DNA of 64,000 nucleotides from Chryseobacterium sp. JV274 (lineage in GTDB: Bacteria > Bacteroidota > Bacteroidia > Flavobacteriales > Weeksellaceae), in contig NZ_LR824569.1 in the NCBI RefSeq assembly GCF_903969135.1, forward strand, positions 2,356,001 to 2,420,000, written 5' to 3'. Each line of letters starts with the position of its first letter. Positions within the stretch are counted from its first letter, which is position 1. Position numbers and translations under genes: made by a program. This document shows, piece after piece, positions 28,032 to 35,996 of this stretch. The notes under the pieces are model-generated. The model did no database searches and was not told where the DNA came from. It saw only the letters and a program-made list of their open reading frames with translations.

Positions 28032-28532
28032 TTAGGAGATAAAAGAATGGATTAATTTATCAGGAATTTTAATAATAAACTTAAAGCCATCAACAAGTTT
28101 AAAAGAACTGGCATTGAACTTTCGGAATTCTTTAAATGTCAGGAATATATGTTCTTTGCAGATAGAGAACGAATCATAATACCAATTAGCCCAAACAGCG
28201 ACAAATTTTATATCTCTAAGAAGGAAAAACTGAAGATTGCTATTATTAAAAAAAGAAAAATTGTATTGCAGGCTATTGCAATAGAATGCAAAAGTTTCAT
28301 TTTGAGCAGCAGACAATTTGTTTGCAGCCGCCACATCATTTCCTGCTTCAGACAGATAAACTGAAACATCGGCTAAGCATCCCTGCGGATGATTATTTAT
28401 AGCTGTACAATACCGTAATTGAGCTTTGCTCATTGTATCAGGTATAAACTTAGCATTTAATTTTCCTATAGCCGCCAGAAGCAACAGAAGTGTAATCTTG
28501 TGGCCGTAGGAAAGAAAATAATTTCTATCCAA
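28032..28532 (-). CDS. Hypothetical protein with N-terminal hydrophobic segment
   Basis: A 166-residue ORF I do not recognise. It has a hydrophobic stretch near the N-terminus (KITLLLLLAAIGKLNAKF) that could be a signal or anchor, a middle part that reads like normal protein (MSKAQLRYCTAINNHPQGCLADVSVYL), and an aromatic-rich C-terminal half (NSLQYNFSFFNNSNLQFF) that looks less natural. It may be a decayed gene: a true N-terminus running into out-of-frame sequence. It stands 130 bases upstream of the YadA-head-like gene, in the same direction. Confidence 0.35.
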   Translation of the reverse strand: MDRNYFLSYGHKITLLLLLAAIGKLNAKFIPDTMSKAQLRYCTAINNHPQGCLADVSVYLSEAGNDVAAANKLSAAQNETFAFYCNSLQYNFSFFNNSNLQFFLLRDIKFVAVWANWYYDSFSICKEHIFLTFKEFRKFNASSFKLVDGFKFIIKIPDKLIHSFIS

Positions 28533-28755
28533 TTATGTTGTGTTTTTTCGGTACAAATATAATATTTTTTCAACCAAAACAATACTTTATTAGTAAAAAA
28601 CTAAATAAAATAAACAAATTTTAAAATACAAATAAAATATTATGTTAATTTTTATCAAATAAATAATAATATTAAAATATAACAAAGAAAGAACCAATAA
28701 TATTCAAATACTATTATAAAATAACACACACATTTATAAAGACTTACATACAAAA
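28533..28755. other. Very AT-rich gene-free gap
   Basis: There is no coding ORF on either strand. The sequence is almost entirely A and T. It separates the rplKAJL terminator from the accessory genes inserted before rpoB, and probably holds the promoter of the accessory block, but no clear promoter pair was identified. Confidence 0.4.
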
Positions 28756-28779
28756 AAGCCCGGGCATTTGCCCAGGCTT
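28756..28779 (-). terminator. Terminator after rplL
   Basis: AAGCCcGGGCA pairs with TGCCCaGGCTT. On the minus strand it is followed by TTTTTTG. It shows that the rplKAJL unit ends here rather than reading into rpoBC. Confidence 0.85.
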
Positions 28780-28802
28780 CTATATTTATAATAAAATTGA
28801 AA

Positions 28803-29168
28803 TTATTTCAATTCTACTTCAGCACCAGCTTCTTCTAATTGCTTCTTAAGAGCCTCAGCTTCGTCTTTAGAGATACCAGTTTTGATTGGAGCAGGAGCAC
28901 CATCTACGATATCTTTAGCTTCTTTAAGACCAGCACCAGTTAAATCTTTTACTAATTTAACGATAGCTAATTTAGAAGCACCTGCAGACTTAAGAATTAC
29001 GTCGAATTCAGTTTTTTCTTCAGCAGCTTCTCCACCACCTGCAGCAACAACTACAGCAGCAGCAGCTGGCTCAATTCCGTACTCATCCTTAAGGATAGTT
29101 GCTAATTCGTTTACGTCTTTTACTGTTAAGTTTACTAGCGTTTCAGCTAAATTTTTTAAATCTGACAT
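28803..29168 (-). CDS. rplL: 50S ribosomal protein L7/L12
   Basis: The 121-residue stalk protein that recruits translation factors. It has the N-terminal dimerisation helix ([20 protein letters not shown]), an Ala-rich hinge (residues about 35-50) and the C-terminal factor-binding domain ([35 protein letters not shown]). It follows rplJ by 46 bases and is directly followed by a terminator. Confidence 0.98.
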   Translation of the reverse strand: MSDLKNLAETLVNLTVKDVNELATILKDEYGIEPAAAAVVVAAGGGEAAEEKTEFDVILKSAGASKLAIVKLVKDLTGAGLKEAKDIVDGAPAPIKTGISKDEAEALKKQLEEAGAEVELK

Positions 29169-29214
29169 TGTTGTAATGTTTTTGTTGATTATTTATTTAA
29201 TTTTTTGAGTGTAA

Positions 29215-29802
29215 TTATTCAGCACTTGTTTCTTCAGTGCTTTCTGCAGCAGCTTCCGGAGCTTCAGCAGGAGTTTCTTCTACAGCAGGAGCAGCAGCTT
29301 CTTCAGCTTTAGCTTCTACAGTTTCAGGTTTGTTTTGAAGAGCAGAAACAACTCTTTGAATTGGAGATTGAAGTAATCCGATGATTTCTCCGATCATTTC
29401 TTCTCTAGACTTGATATTAGCAAGTGCAGATAAGTTTTCGTCTCCAACGTAGAAAGTTTCCTGAACAAAAGCAGACTTTAAAGCTGGCTTTTCTTCTTTC
29501 TTTCTGAACCCTTGGATTAATTTAGCTGGACCGTTTGCAGTCTCAGAAATCATTAATGCAGAGTTTCCTTTAAAAGTCTGGAACATTTCAGAGTAATCTA
29601 CTCCTTCAATTTGCTCCATTGCTTTTTGTAAAAGTGTATTTTTTACAACTTTCACTTTGATATTTTGTTTGAAAGCCTGTCTTCTGAATTCTGAAGACTT
29701 CGCAGCGTTCAAACCGTCTAGATCTGCTACGTATACTACTTTTGCATCCTGAAGCAAGTCTTTGATCTCTTGTATTGCTACAACTTTTTGGTCTTTTGTC
29801 AT
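29215..29802 (-). CDS. rplJ: 50S ribosomal protein L10
   Basis: The 195-residue L10, which anchors L7/L12 dimers to the ribosome. The conserved N-terminal domain includes VVYVADLDGLNAAKSSEFRR and VVKNTLLQKA. It has an Ala/Glu-rich C-terminal extension (about 160-195, EEAAAPAVEETPAEAPEAAA), longer than in E. coli and common in Flavobacteriia. It lies between rplA and rplL with an 17-base gap to rplA. Confidence 0.97.
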   Translation of the reverse strand: MTKDQKVVAIQEIKDLLQDAKVVYVADLDGLNAAKSSEFRRQAFKQNIKVKVVKNTLLQKAMEQIEGVDYSEMFQTFKGNSALMISETANGPAKLIQGFRKKEEKPALKSAFVQETFYVGDENLSALANIKSREEMIGEIIGLLQSPIQRVVSALQNKPETVEAKAEEAAAPAVEETPAEAPEAAAESTEETSAE

Positions 29803-29819
29803 TGTCTTAAGGATTTATA

Positions 29820-30512
29820 TTAGTTAACAGATTTAGTATCGATTGCAATACCAGGGCTCATTGTAGAAGACAAATAAATGCTTTTTACATAAGTTCCTTT
29901 AGCAGCAGTTGGCTTCATTTTGATCAATGTAGAGATCAATTCCTGCGCATTTTCTTTGATCTTAGCAGCATCGAAAGATACTTTACCAATACCAGCGTGG
30001 ATGATACCATACTTGTCTACTTTGAAATCAATTTTACCTGCTTTCACTTCAGTTACTGCTTTACCAATTTCCATTGTTACAGTTCCTGATTTAGGGTTTG
30101 GCATTAAACCTCTTGGACCTAATACTCTACCTAATGGACCTAATTTACCCATTACAGCTGGCATAGTAACGATAACGTCAACATCTGTCCAACCTTCTTT
30201 GATTTTTTGTAAATATTCGTCAAGACCTACATAGTCAGCACCAGCAGCTTTAGCTTCTGCTTCTTTATCTGGAGTTACAAGAGCTAATACTTTAACATCT
30301 TTACCAGTACCGTGAGGAAGAGATACAACACCTCTTACCATTTGGTTTGCTTTTCTTGGGTCTACACCTAATCTTACAGCGATATCTACAGAAGCATCAA
30401 ACTTTGTAGTGTTCACCTCCTTTACAAGAGCTGAACCTTCTTCAAGGTTATAGATTCTTCCTTTTTCTACTTTGCTTAAAGCTTCCTTTTGCTTTTTAGT
30501 TAATTTTGCCAT
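29820..30512 (-). CDS. rplA: 50S ribosomal protein L1
   Basis: The 230-residue L1 of the mobile L1 stalk. Family landmarks are [25 protein letters not shown] and [16 protein letters not shown]. In many bacteria L1 represses its own operon by binding the mRNA leader; a matching leader site was not identified here. It is 11 bases downstream of rplK. Confidence 0.98.
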   Translation of the reverse strand: MAKLTKKQKEALSKVEKGRIYNLEEGSALVKEVNTTKFDASVDIAVRLGVDPRKANQMVRGVVSLPHGTGKDVKVLALVTPDKEAEAKAAGADYVGLDEYLQKIKEGWTDVDVIVTMPAVMGKLGPLGRVLGPRGLMPNPKSGTVTMEIGKAVTEVKAGKIDFKVDKYGIIHAGIGKVSFDAAKIKENAQELISTLIKMKPTAAKGTYVKSIYLSSTMSPGIAIDTKSVN

Positions 30513-30523
30513 TTCTTTAAGTT

Positions 30524-30967
30524 TTAAGCGTTAGTTGGTTTAGTTCCTGTTACTCTTAATCCCATAGATCTAGCAGTACCTGCAACCATAGAAAGTGCAG
30601 AATCTGTTGTAAAACAGTTAAGATCCGCCATTTTATCTTCAGCGATTTTCTTTACTTGTTCCCAAGTTACAGAACCTACTTTGTTTCTGTTTGGTTCACC
30701 AGAACCTCCCTTGATTTTAGCTGCATCCATTAACTGGATTGCTGCAGGTGGAGTTTTAATAACGAATTCAAAAGATTTGTCTTCGTATACTGTAATTACT
30801 ACAGGTAAAACTTGCCCTGGCTTATCTTGGGTTCTTCCGTTAAATTGCTTACAAAACTCCATGATGTTCACACCTGCAGAACCCAATGCTGGACCTACTG
30901 GTGGAGAAGGGTTAGCTGCGCCACCTTTCACCTGAAGCTTTACCATTTTAAAGACTTTCTTAGCCAT
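30524..30967 (-). CDS. rplK: 50S ribosomal protein L11
   Basis: The 147-residue L11 of the GTPase-associated centre. Landmarks are [19 protein letters not shown] and the C-terminal RNA-binding part [14 protein letters not shown]. It is the first gene of rplKAJL and has a clear promoter at 31065-31094. In the usual order it directly follows nusG; here three secreted-protein genes lie between them. Confidence 0.98.
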   Translation of the reverse strand: MAKKVFKMVKLQVKGGAANPSPPVGPALGSAGVNIMEFCKQFNGRTQDKPGQVLPVVITVYEDKSFEFVIKTPPAAIQLMDAAKIKGGSGEPNRNKVGSVTWEQVKKIAEDKMADLNCFTTDSALSMVAGTARSMGLRVTGTKPTNA

Positions 30968-31064
30968 TGTTTGTTTTTTAAATTTGAATAATTAATGAGT
31001 TTGGAAGCATTTATTATTCAGCAGGTTATGCACTCACATAACAATAAACCTACTTTTTGGACTG

Positions 31065-31094
31065 CAAAAGTATAAAATATTTTTGAATTAGCAA
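31065..31094 (-). promoter_or_regulatory. Promoter of rplKAJL
   Basis: On the minus strand TTG (31094-31092), 19 bases, then TACTTTTG (31072-31065): an excellent match to the Bacteroidetes TTG-N19-TAnnTTTG promoter. It lies about 98 bases before the rplK start and after the terminator of the inserted genes, so the ribosomal operon is insulated from them. Confidence 0.8.
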
Positions 31095-31178
31095 ACGGAA
31101 ATTGCTGATTTTTAAAAAGTTTAAGAAAAAAAAATCATAAAGCCCTGCAATATATTTTGAATGCTATCATGAGAAACA

Positions 31179-31209
31179 AAAACGGCTATTTACATTAAAT
31201 AGCCGTTTT
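31179..31209 (-). terminator. Terminator of the VGINT gene block
   Basis: AAAACGGCTATTT (31179-31191) pairs perfectly with AAATAGCCGTTTT (31197-31209), loop ACATT. It lies 26 bases past the end of the last of the three secreted-protein genes. Confidence 0.85.
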
Positions 31210-31234
31210 ATATATTTTTAAAGGAAAAGATTTA

Positions 31235-31903
31235 TTAAAAACCTGCTGGTTTATTAATCGTCTGGGTAGAACCGTCATTTCCTCCAAGATCAGCATTGAT
31301 ATCGCTGATATTTTGTTTTTCAATCAGTCTTCTATAGGCCATCAGATAAAGATCAACCGTAAAGTTGTTATAAGTTCTTGATGGAGTGGCTGAACTCACT
31401 GCCAGAATCCTGCTGTCAGTAAATCTTGCTCTAATATGCCACGTACCGTTACTTTTGAAAGCAACAACATCCGGTGATCCCTGTTTGTTATCATTCACAC
31501 CATTGTCTCCATAATCAAGCATTACATTGGTAGTACCGTCATTCAGTTTAAATGAATAGTTATGAAGTATAACCAGAAAATTGTTTGCATCAATTTTGGT
31601 ATCATAATCTGCGATTCCTGTTCCGGATACTCCTGTAAGAGTAAGTTTAAGATAATTGAATAATCCACTACTCTCCAAAGCCGGATCGTACAGTTGCAAA
31701 CCATTTTGTGAAGTTGCTAAAAAGCTACCTCCCGTCATGGTAGGTTCTCCCGGATTTCTTAAATATAGAGAGTTTGTATAAGTCTTTCCGTTAACATCAA
31801 GTGTTTCCGTAGGTTTTGCTGTGTTTATTCCTACTTTTCCTTGCTGGGCATTAAAAAAAATCCCAAGGCACATGATTATTGTGATATAAATTTTTCTTTT
31901 CAT
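31235..31903 (-). CDS. Exported VGINT-type protein, third of three
   Basis: A 222-residue protein with a signal peptide (MKRKIYITIIMCLGIFFNAQ) followed by KVGINTAKPTETLDVNGKTYT, the N-terminal motif shared by many Flavobacteriia fibre-like surface proteins and similar to phage tail-fibre or adhesin head starts. The rest is beta-rich with no motif I recognise. There is no T9SS tail. It follows the second gene of the block by 6 bases. It is clearly a paralogue of the two upstream genes, with the same layout and length. Confidence 0.78.
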   Translation of the reverse strand: MKRKIYITIIMCLGIFFNAQQGKVGINTAKPTETLDVNGKTYTNSLYLRNPGEPTMTGGSFLATSQNGLQLYDPALESSGLFNYLKLTLTGVSGTGIADYDTKIDANNFLVILHNYSFKLNDGTTNVMLDYGDNGVNDNKQGSPDVVAFKSNGTWHIRARFTDSRILAVSSATPSRTYNNFTVDLYLMAYRRLIEKQNISDINADLGGNDGSTQTINKPAGF

Positions 31904-31909
31904 ATTTTT

Positions 31910-32557
31910 TTATTGAAGCCCTAGAGGCGTATTGGTTGAAACTCCTGAATAAGCAGGCGAAGCTGATGCTGAAACAGAACCGTTGAAAGTTCCCCAGTCT
32001 TTAACCAGTGACTTTTCAAAAACATTCAGAGTAAGAGTCCAGGTTCCGTTTTGGGCTGAAACAGTTCCAGCGCCTTTAAAAGCTAAATTGACTGCATGGT
32101 AATTTTTACCCCCACTTACGACCTGAGTAACTTCAGTAGAATAAGATCCAAATGATTTGGGGTTGGTTGTCGTATTAGCTGCCGACACCGCTCCTGTAAA
32201 AACAGCACCTGTAATGGCCACAACATATTTACTTACATCTAATCCTGTATTGAGATTCACAACTTCATCCTGTCTCACATTCTTCAATACAATATTATAC
32301 ATATTTACAGGGGCTACATTACGGAGCGATATGTCCAACAACTTTACTTTACCTACCGGTGATGTATCTTTTGAACGGGTAAGAAGAAGATAGTTTCCGC
32401 TTGCCTTCGTATTTTCAGTATCTATTAAATAGGACTCTACCAGTGTTTCTCCTTCTACATCGAGAGTTCCCTTAGGTGTATTAGTATTAATTCCTACTTG
32501 AGCATGCATGCTTAAAGCAGCAAAACCCATAAAGAGTATCGCAATAATTTTTTTCAT
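31910..32557 (-). CDS. Exported VGINT-type protein, second of three
   Basis: A 215-residue protein with a signal peptide (MKKIIAILFMGFAALSMHAQ) then VGINTNTPKGTLDVEGETL. The core is beta-rich (YVVAITGAVFTGAVSA; TQVVSGGKNYHAVNLAFKG; WTLTLNVFEKSLVKDW) and shares the WTLNLxVFdrsxxKDw-like ending with its upstream paralogue. Its role is unknown; a surface or periplasmic filament-like protein is possible. It is in an operon with the genes on both sides (gaps 6 and 8 bases). Confidence 0.78.
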   Translation of the reverse strand: MKKIIAILFMGFAALSMHAQVGINTNTPKGTLDVEGETLVESYLIDTENTKASGNYLLLTRSKDTSPVGKVKLLDISLRNVAPVNMYNIVLKNVRQDEVVNLNTGLDVSKYVVAITGAVFTGAVSAANTTTNPKSFGSYSTEVTQVVSGGKNYHAVNLAFKGAGTVSAQNGTWTLTLNVFEKSLVKDWGTFNGSVSASASPAYSGVSTNTPLGLQ

Positions 32558-32565
32558 AGTGTGTC

Positions 32566-33186
32566 TTATTGAATTAATGGAGCTGCAGCAGCACCTGTAG
32601 TTGAAGCATTAAGGCTTTGCGTTGAGTTGAAATCTTTGGCATATGATCTGTCAAATACCAGCAAATTCAGTGTCCAGATTCCTGTAGGGAAAGAGTTATC
32701 AGGAGCGAATCCTTGATAATCTGCCTTAAGTTTCCATGTTCCTCCTGAAGAATAAGCAAAGATCTGAGGCATTGGTGTCACCCAGTCTGCTGTAAAAGTT
32801 CTTGTAGGCTGCGTAAATCCAAAAGAAGAAATTACCACCAAAAATTTACTGGAATTAATCTTTGTGTCAAATTGATTTACCCAATCCTTATCTGAAGGAT
32901 CACAGGTAATTTTAAATTGAATAAGATTAATTGGTGCCGGAGAATTGGGTACAAAGGAATCGTTGTACGCCGTAATTTTGTTTTCCGGAGCTGGAGATTT
33001 GATAATGAAAGTGTAATTCTCATCCGCTTTCAATTTCTCCATAGGCTGCTTGAAAACAACTCCTGATGTCTTCATTGTACCGTTTACGGTAAGTTCTTTT
33101 TCAGGATTCGCAGTGTTGATACCAACCTGCGCACTCGCGAGTACGGACGTACCCACCAGAATGACCATCGAAATAATTTTTGTCAT
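32566..33186 (-). CDS. Exported VGINT-type protein, first of three
   Basis: A 206-residue protein with a signal peptide (MTKIISMVILVGTSVLASAQ), VGINTANPEKELTVNGTMKT, and a C-terminal half that shares WTLNLLVFDRSYAKDF with the next gene. It is the first gene of the three-gene block between nusG and rplK. No catalytic motif is seen. Function unknown. Confidence 0.78.
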   Translation of the reverse strand: MTKIISMVILVGTSVLASAQVGINTANPEKELTVNGTMKTSGVVFKQPMEKLKADENYTFIIKSPAPENKITAYNDSFVPNSPAPINLIQFKITCDPSDKDWVNQFDTKINSSKFLVVISSFGFTQPTRTFTADWVTPMPQIFAYSSGGTWKLKADYQGFAPDNSFPTGIWTLNLLVFDRSYAKDFNSTQSLNASTTGAAAAPLIQ

Positions 33187-33575
33187 TGGATTATGTGTTT
33201 ATATAAGGCTTGTGTTTTGAATAGCTAATCCAAATTTTACATTTTTTAGTTAAAAACATACAATAGACATACGCCTGTAAACAGTGTATGAAATAAAAAA
33301 TATAAATTTTGGGATTAATTACCATGTTGTTGCAAGAAGCATGCCATCTGAAAGTAAATCAAGAATAGGAGAAGAAATCTGATCTGCAAAAACAACTTTA
33401 TTCCCAATAAAGTGATAACTGAATTAAAGCAAAGATCTTTATAGGAATAAACAACAGCAGTTGAGAATATAAAAATTTCAGAAAAGCAATTGTAAAGAAA
33501 ATTAAAAAAATATAATTCGCGATAGGGTAAACCTCACCTGTTATAAACAACAATGTAAAGCGAGTATATAAAAAC
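33187..33575. other. Gene-free gap between nusG terminator and the VGINT block
   Basis: About 390 AT-rich bases without a convincing gene. A short minus-strand open stretch (33319-33423) reads YHFIGNKVVFADQISSPILD and on to a stop, with no start codon; it may be the last trace of a lost gene. The promoter of the VGINT block should lie in this gap but no clear pair was found. Confidence 0.4.
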
Positions 33576-33606
33576 AAAAAAGACCGCTTAATAGCAGTCT
33601 TTTTTT
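33576..33606 (-). terminator. Terminator after nusG
   Basis: The hairpin AAAAAAGACcGCT / AGCaGTCTTTTTT with loop TAAT is followed by more T on the minus strand. It lies 19 bases past the nusG stop and separates secE-nusG from the inserted secreted-protein genes. Confidence 0.85.
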
Positions 33607-33624
33607 ATATTTTATAAGTAATTA

Positions 33625-34167
33625 TTATACTTTTTCTACTTGCATGTAGCTTAGTTCCATTGGAGTTTTTCTACCGAAGATCAATACAGAAACTTCAATT
33701 TTCTTTTTGTCTTCAAGAATCTTCTCAACTGTACCGTTGAATCCGTTGAAAGGTCCATCGATTACTTTAACGTTTTCACCTACTACATAAGGAATTTCAA
33801 CATCGCTTGCAAATTCTGAAAGTTCATCCATTCTTCCAAGCATTCTGTTAACCTCTGATTTTCTCATTGGAACAGGATCTCCTCCTTTAGTTAAACTTAG
33901 GAAAGAAATAACTCCAGGAATATTCTTGATAACGTGAGGAATCTCTCCCATCAGGTCAGCTTCAATCATCAAGTATCCAGGGTAGTAAGGTCTCTCTTTA
34001 GGAACTTTTTTTCCGTTTCTAATTTGAATTACCTTTTCCATAGGAATAACCACTTGAGTAACGTACTGATCAAACCCTAGACGTTTGATTTCTGTCTCAA
34101 TATAGTTTTTCACTTTATTTTCCTGTCCGCTGATTGCTTTCAGCACATACCATTTCAATTCGCTCAT
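33625..34167 (-). CDS. nusG: Transcription termination/antitermination factor NusG
   Basis: A 180-residue NusG with the N-terminal NGN domain that binds the RNA polymerase clamp (WYVLKAISGQENKVKNYIE; YYPGYLMIEADL) and the C-terminal KOW domain (VIDGPFNGFNGTVEKI) that contacts Rho or S10. It lies 19 bases after secE and is terminated at once. Confidence 0.98.
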   Translation of the reverse strand: MSELKWYVLKAISGQENKVKNYIETEIKRLGFDQYVTQVVIPMEKVIQIRNGKKVPKERPYYPGYLMIEADLMGEIPHVIKNIPGVISFLSLTKGGDPVPMRKSEVNRMLGRMDELSEFASDVEIPYVVGENVKVIDGPFNGFNGTVEKILEDKKKIEVSVLIFGRKTPMELSYMQVEKV

Positions 34168-34186
34168 TATGGGAAAATACTTTTAA

Positions 34187-34393
34187 TTAATTGAACAAGT
34201 TGATTAGCATTCCAATGATGTTGCTGATTGATTTAGAAAACAATTCATCAACTCCAAAAGTAAATAGAGCCAGAATCACTGTCGCAATAGTCACTACAAT
34301 AGTAGATGACTGAAGGTCAGCCCACTTTGGCCATTCAACTTTATGCCTGAATTCGTTATAAGAACCTTTTAAAAAATCGACAAATGAACTCAT
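34187..34393 (-). CDS. secE: Preprotein translocase subunit SecE
   Basis: A 68-residue single-span SecE: the amphipathic N-terminal helix (FLKGSYNEFRHKVEWPKWADL) with the conserved K-V-x-W-P motif, and one membrane segment (STIVVTIATVILALFTFGV). It clamps the SecY channel in the inner membrane. It is placed between trnW and nusG, as usual. Confidence 0.97.
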   Translation of the reverse strand: MSSFVDFLKGSYNEFRHKVEWPKWADLQSSTIVVTIATVILALFTFGVDELFSKSISNIIGMLINLFN

Positions 34394-34405
34394 AATTTAT
34401 ATTTG

Positions 34406-34476
34406 CACGGGCACAAGGATTCGAACCCTGATCAACGGTTTTGGAGACCGGTATCCTACCATTGGACGATGCCCGT
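34406..34476 (-). tRNA. trnW: tRNA-Trp (anticodon CCA)
   Basis: A cloverleaf is visible on the minus strand: acceptor ACGGGCA / TGCCCGT, anticodon loop CTCCAAA in stem CGGT / ACCG, and T-loop GGTTCGAATCC. The 3' CCA is not encoded. It lies between tuf and secE, as in E. coli and other Bacteroidota. Confidence 0.97.
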
Positions 34477-34482
34477 AGATAA

Positions 34483-34514
34483 AAAGCTTCCGAGAGTTTC
34501 CTTTCGGAAGCTTT
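34483..34514 (-). terminator. Terminator after tuf
   Basis: AAAGCTTCCGA (34483-34493) pairs perfectly with TCGGAAGCTTT (34504-34514); the minus strand continues TTTTTA. It lies 17 bases past the tuf stop, before trnW. Confidence 0.85.
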
Positions 34515-34530
34515 ATTTATTTTAAGATAA

Positions 34531-35742
34531 TTAGTCTAGGATTTCAGTAACCTGACCTGAACCAACTGTTCTACCTCCTTCTCTGATCGCAAATCTAAGA
34601 CCTACGTTAAGAGCGATTGGTTGTAACAATTCTACAGTGATCTCTAAGTTATCACCAGGCATTACCATTTCTACACCTTCTGGTAAGAAGATCTCACCTG
34701 TAACGTCAGTAGTTCTTACGTAGAACTGAGGACGGTACTTGTTGTGGAATGGAGTGTGACGTCCACCTTCTTCTTTAGAAAGGATATAAACAGAAGCCTT
34801 GAATTTTTTGTGTGGCTTAACTGAATCTTTCTTAGCGATAACCATACCTCTCTTGATGTCAGTTTTTTCAATACCTCTCAACAATAGACCTACGTTATCT
34901 CCAGCTTCACCTCTATCTAGGATCTTTCTGAACATCTCAACTCCTGTAATAGTAGAAGTTAATTTTTCGTCACCCATACCTACGATATCAACTGGATCAC
35001 CAGTGTTGATAACACCAGCCTCGATTCTACCAGTTGCTACAGTACCTCTACCTGTAATAGAGAATACGTCTTCGATTGGCATCAAGAATGGCTTTTCAGT
35101 ATCTCTTGGTGGTTGCTCGATCCAAGTATCAACAGCATCCATCAATTCTTCAACGCTCTTGAACCACTTATCTTCTGTGTTAGCAGGAGATGCAGTAGCT
35201 GCAGTAAGAGCTCCTAATGCAGAACCTTGAATTACTGGAGAGTTGTCTCCGTCAAATTCGTAAGTAGATAATAAGTCTCTAAGCTCCATTTCAACAAGCT
35301 CTAATAACTCTGGATCATCTACCATGTCAACTTTGTTCATGAAAACAACGATTCTAGGTACGTTTACCTGACGGCAAAGTAGGATATGTTCTCTAGTCTG
35401 AGGCATTGGACCGTCAGTTGCAGCACATACTACGATAGCTCCATCCATTTGAGCAGCACCAGTTACCATGTTCTTAACATAGTCGGCGTGACCTGGACAG
35501 TCAACGTGAGCATAGTGTCTTTTTTCAGTTTCGTATTCGATGTGAGCAGTATTGATAGTAATACCTCTTTCTTTTTCTTCTGGAGCAGAGTCAATTGCAG
35601 AGAAGTCTTTTTTCTCAGCAAGACCTTTGCTAGCTAATACAGCAGAAATAGCAGCTGTAAGAGTAGTTTTACCATGGTCAACGTGACCAATAGTACCAAT
35701 GTTCAAGTGTGGTTTGTTACGATTAAACGTTTCCTTTGCCAT
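34531..35742 (-). CDS. tuf: Elongation factor Tu
   Basis: A 403-residue EF-Tu that carries aminoacyl-tRNA to the ribosome. GTPase motifs: P-loop GHVDHGKT (residues 19-26), DCPGH, NKVD. It is about 8-9 residues longer than E. coli EF-Tu because of an insertion around 185-195 ([14 protein letters not shown]). A possible promoter element TATATTTG lies on the minus strand at 35793-35786, but its TTG is only 16 bases away, so this is weak. Normally the tRNA cluster precedes it directly; here an efflux block intervenes. Confidence 0.99.
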   Translation of the reverse strand: MAKETFNRNKPHLNIGTIGHVDHGKTTLTAAISAVLASKGLAEKKDFSAIDSAPEEKERGITINTAHIEYETEKRHYAHVDCPGHADYVKNMVTGAAQMDGAIVVCAATDGPMPQTREHILLCRQVNVPRIVVFMNKVDMVDDPELLELVEMELRDLLSTYEFDGDNSPVIQGSALGALTAATASPANTEDKWFKSVEELMDAVDTWIEQPPRDTEKPFLMPIEDVFSITGRGTVATGRIEAGVINTGDPVDIVGMGDEKLTSTITGVEMFRKILDRGEAGDNVGLLLRGIEKTDIKRGMVIAKKDSVKPHKKFKASVYILSKEEGGRHTPFHNKYRPQFYVRTTDVTGEIFLPEGVEMVMPGDNLEITVELLQPIALNVGLRFAIREGGRTVGSGQVTEILD

Positions 35743-35943
35743 GATTTAAAATTATTTATTTATTGTTTTTCAAATTTTCGGTGTGCAAATATAATGAATT
35801 TTTAAATACCAAAAACTTTTTATTAAAAAAACTTTCAATATTCTCTTCCAATGAAGGACAAACCTTATATTTCAACGTATTGAGACTGCAAATTTACATA
35901 TTTTTCCTGATTGAAAAAAACTTTCTGAAACCTTTTATGAAAA

Positions 35944-35970
35944 AGCCTGAAATACAGAATATTCCAGGCT
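35944..35970 (-). terminator. Probable terminator of the efflux operon
   Basis: AGCCTG (35944-35949) pairs with CAGGCT (35965-35970); on the minus strand TTTTTC follows. It is 27 bases past the RND pump stop and upstream of tuf, so it would stop efflux-operon transcription entering tuf. Confidence 0.6.
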
Positions 35971-35996
35971 CTACTAATATATAAATGAAAGAAAAA

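Noticed and set aside
33319..33423. Short minus-strand frame ending ILDLLSDGMLLATTW that reads like a real C-terminus
   Set aside because: No start codon and an in-frame stop directly upstream; only 34 residues. It is noted as a possible remnant within the gap entry.
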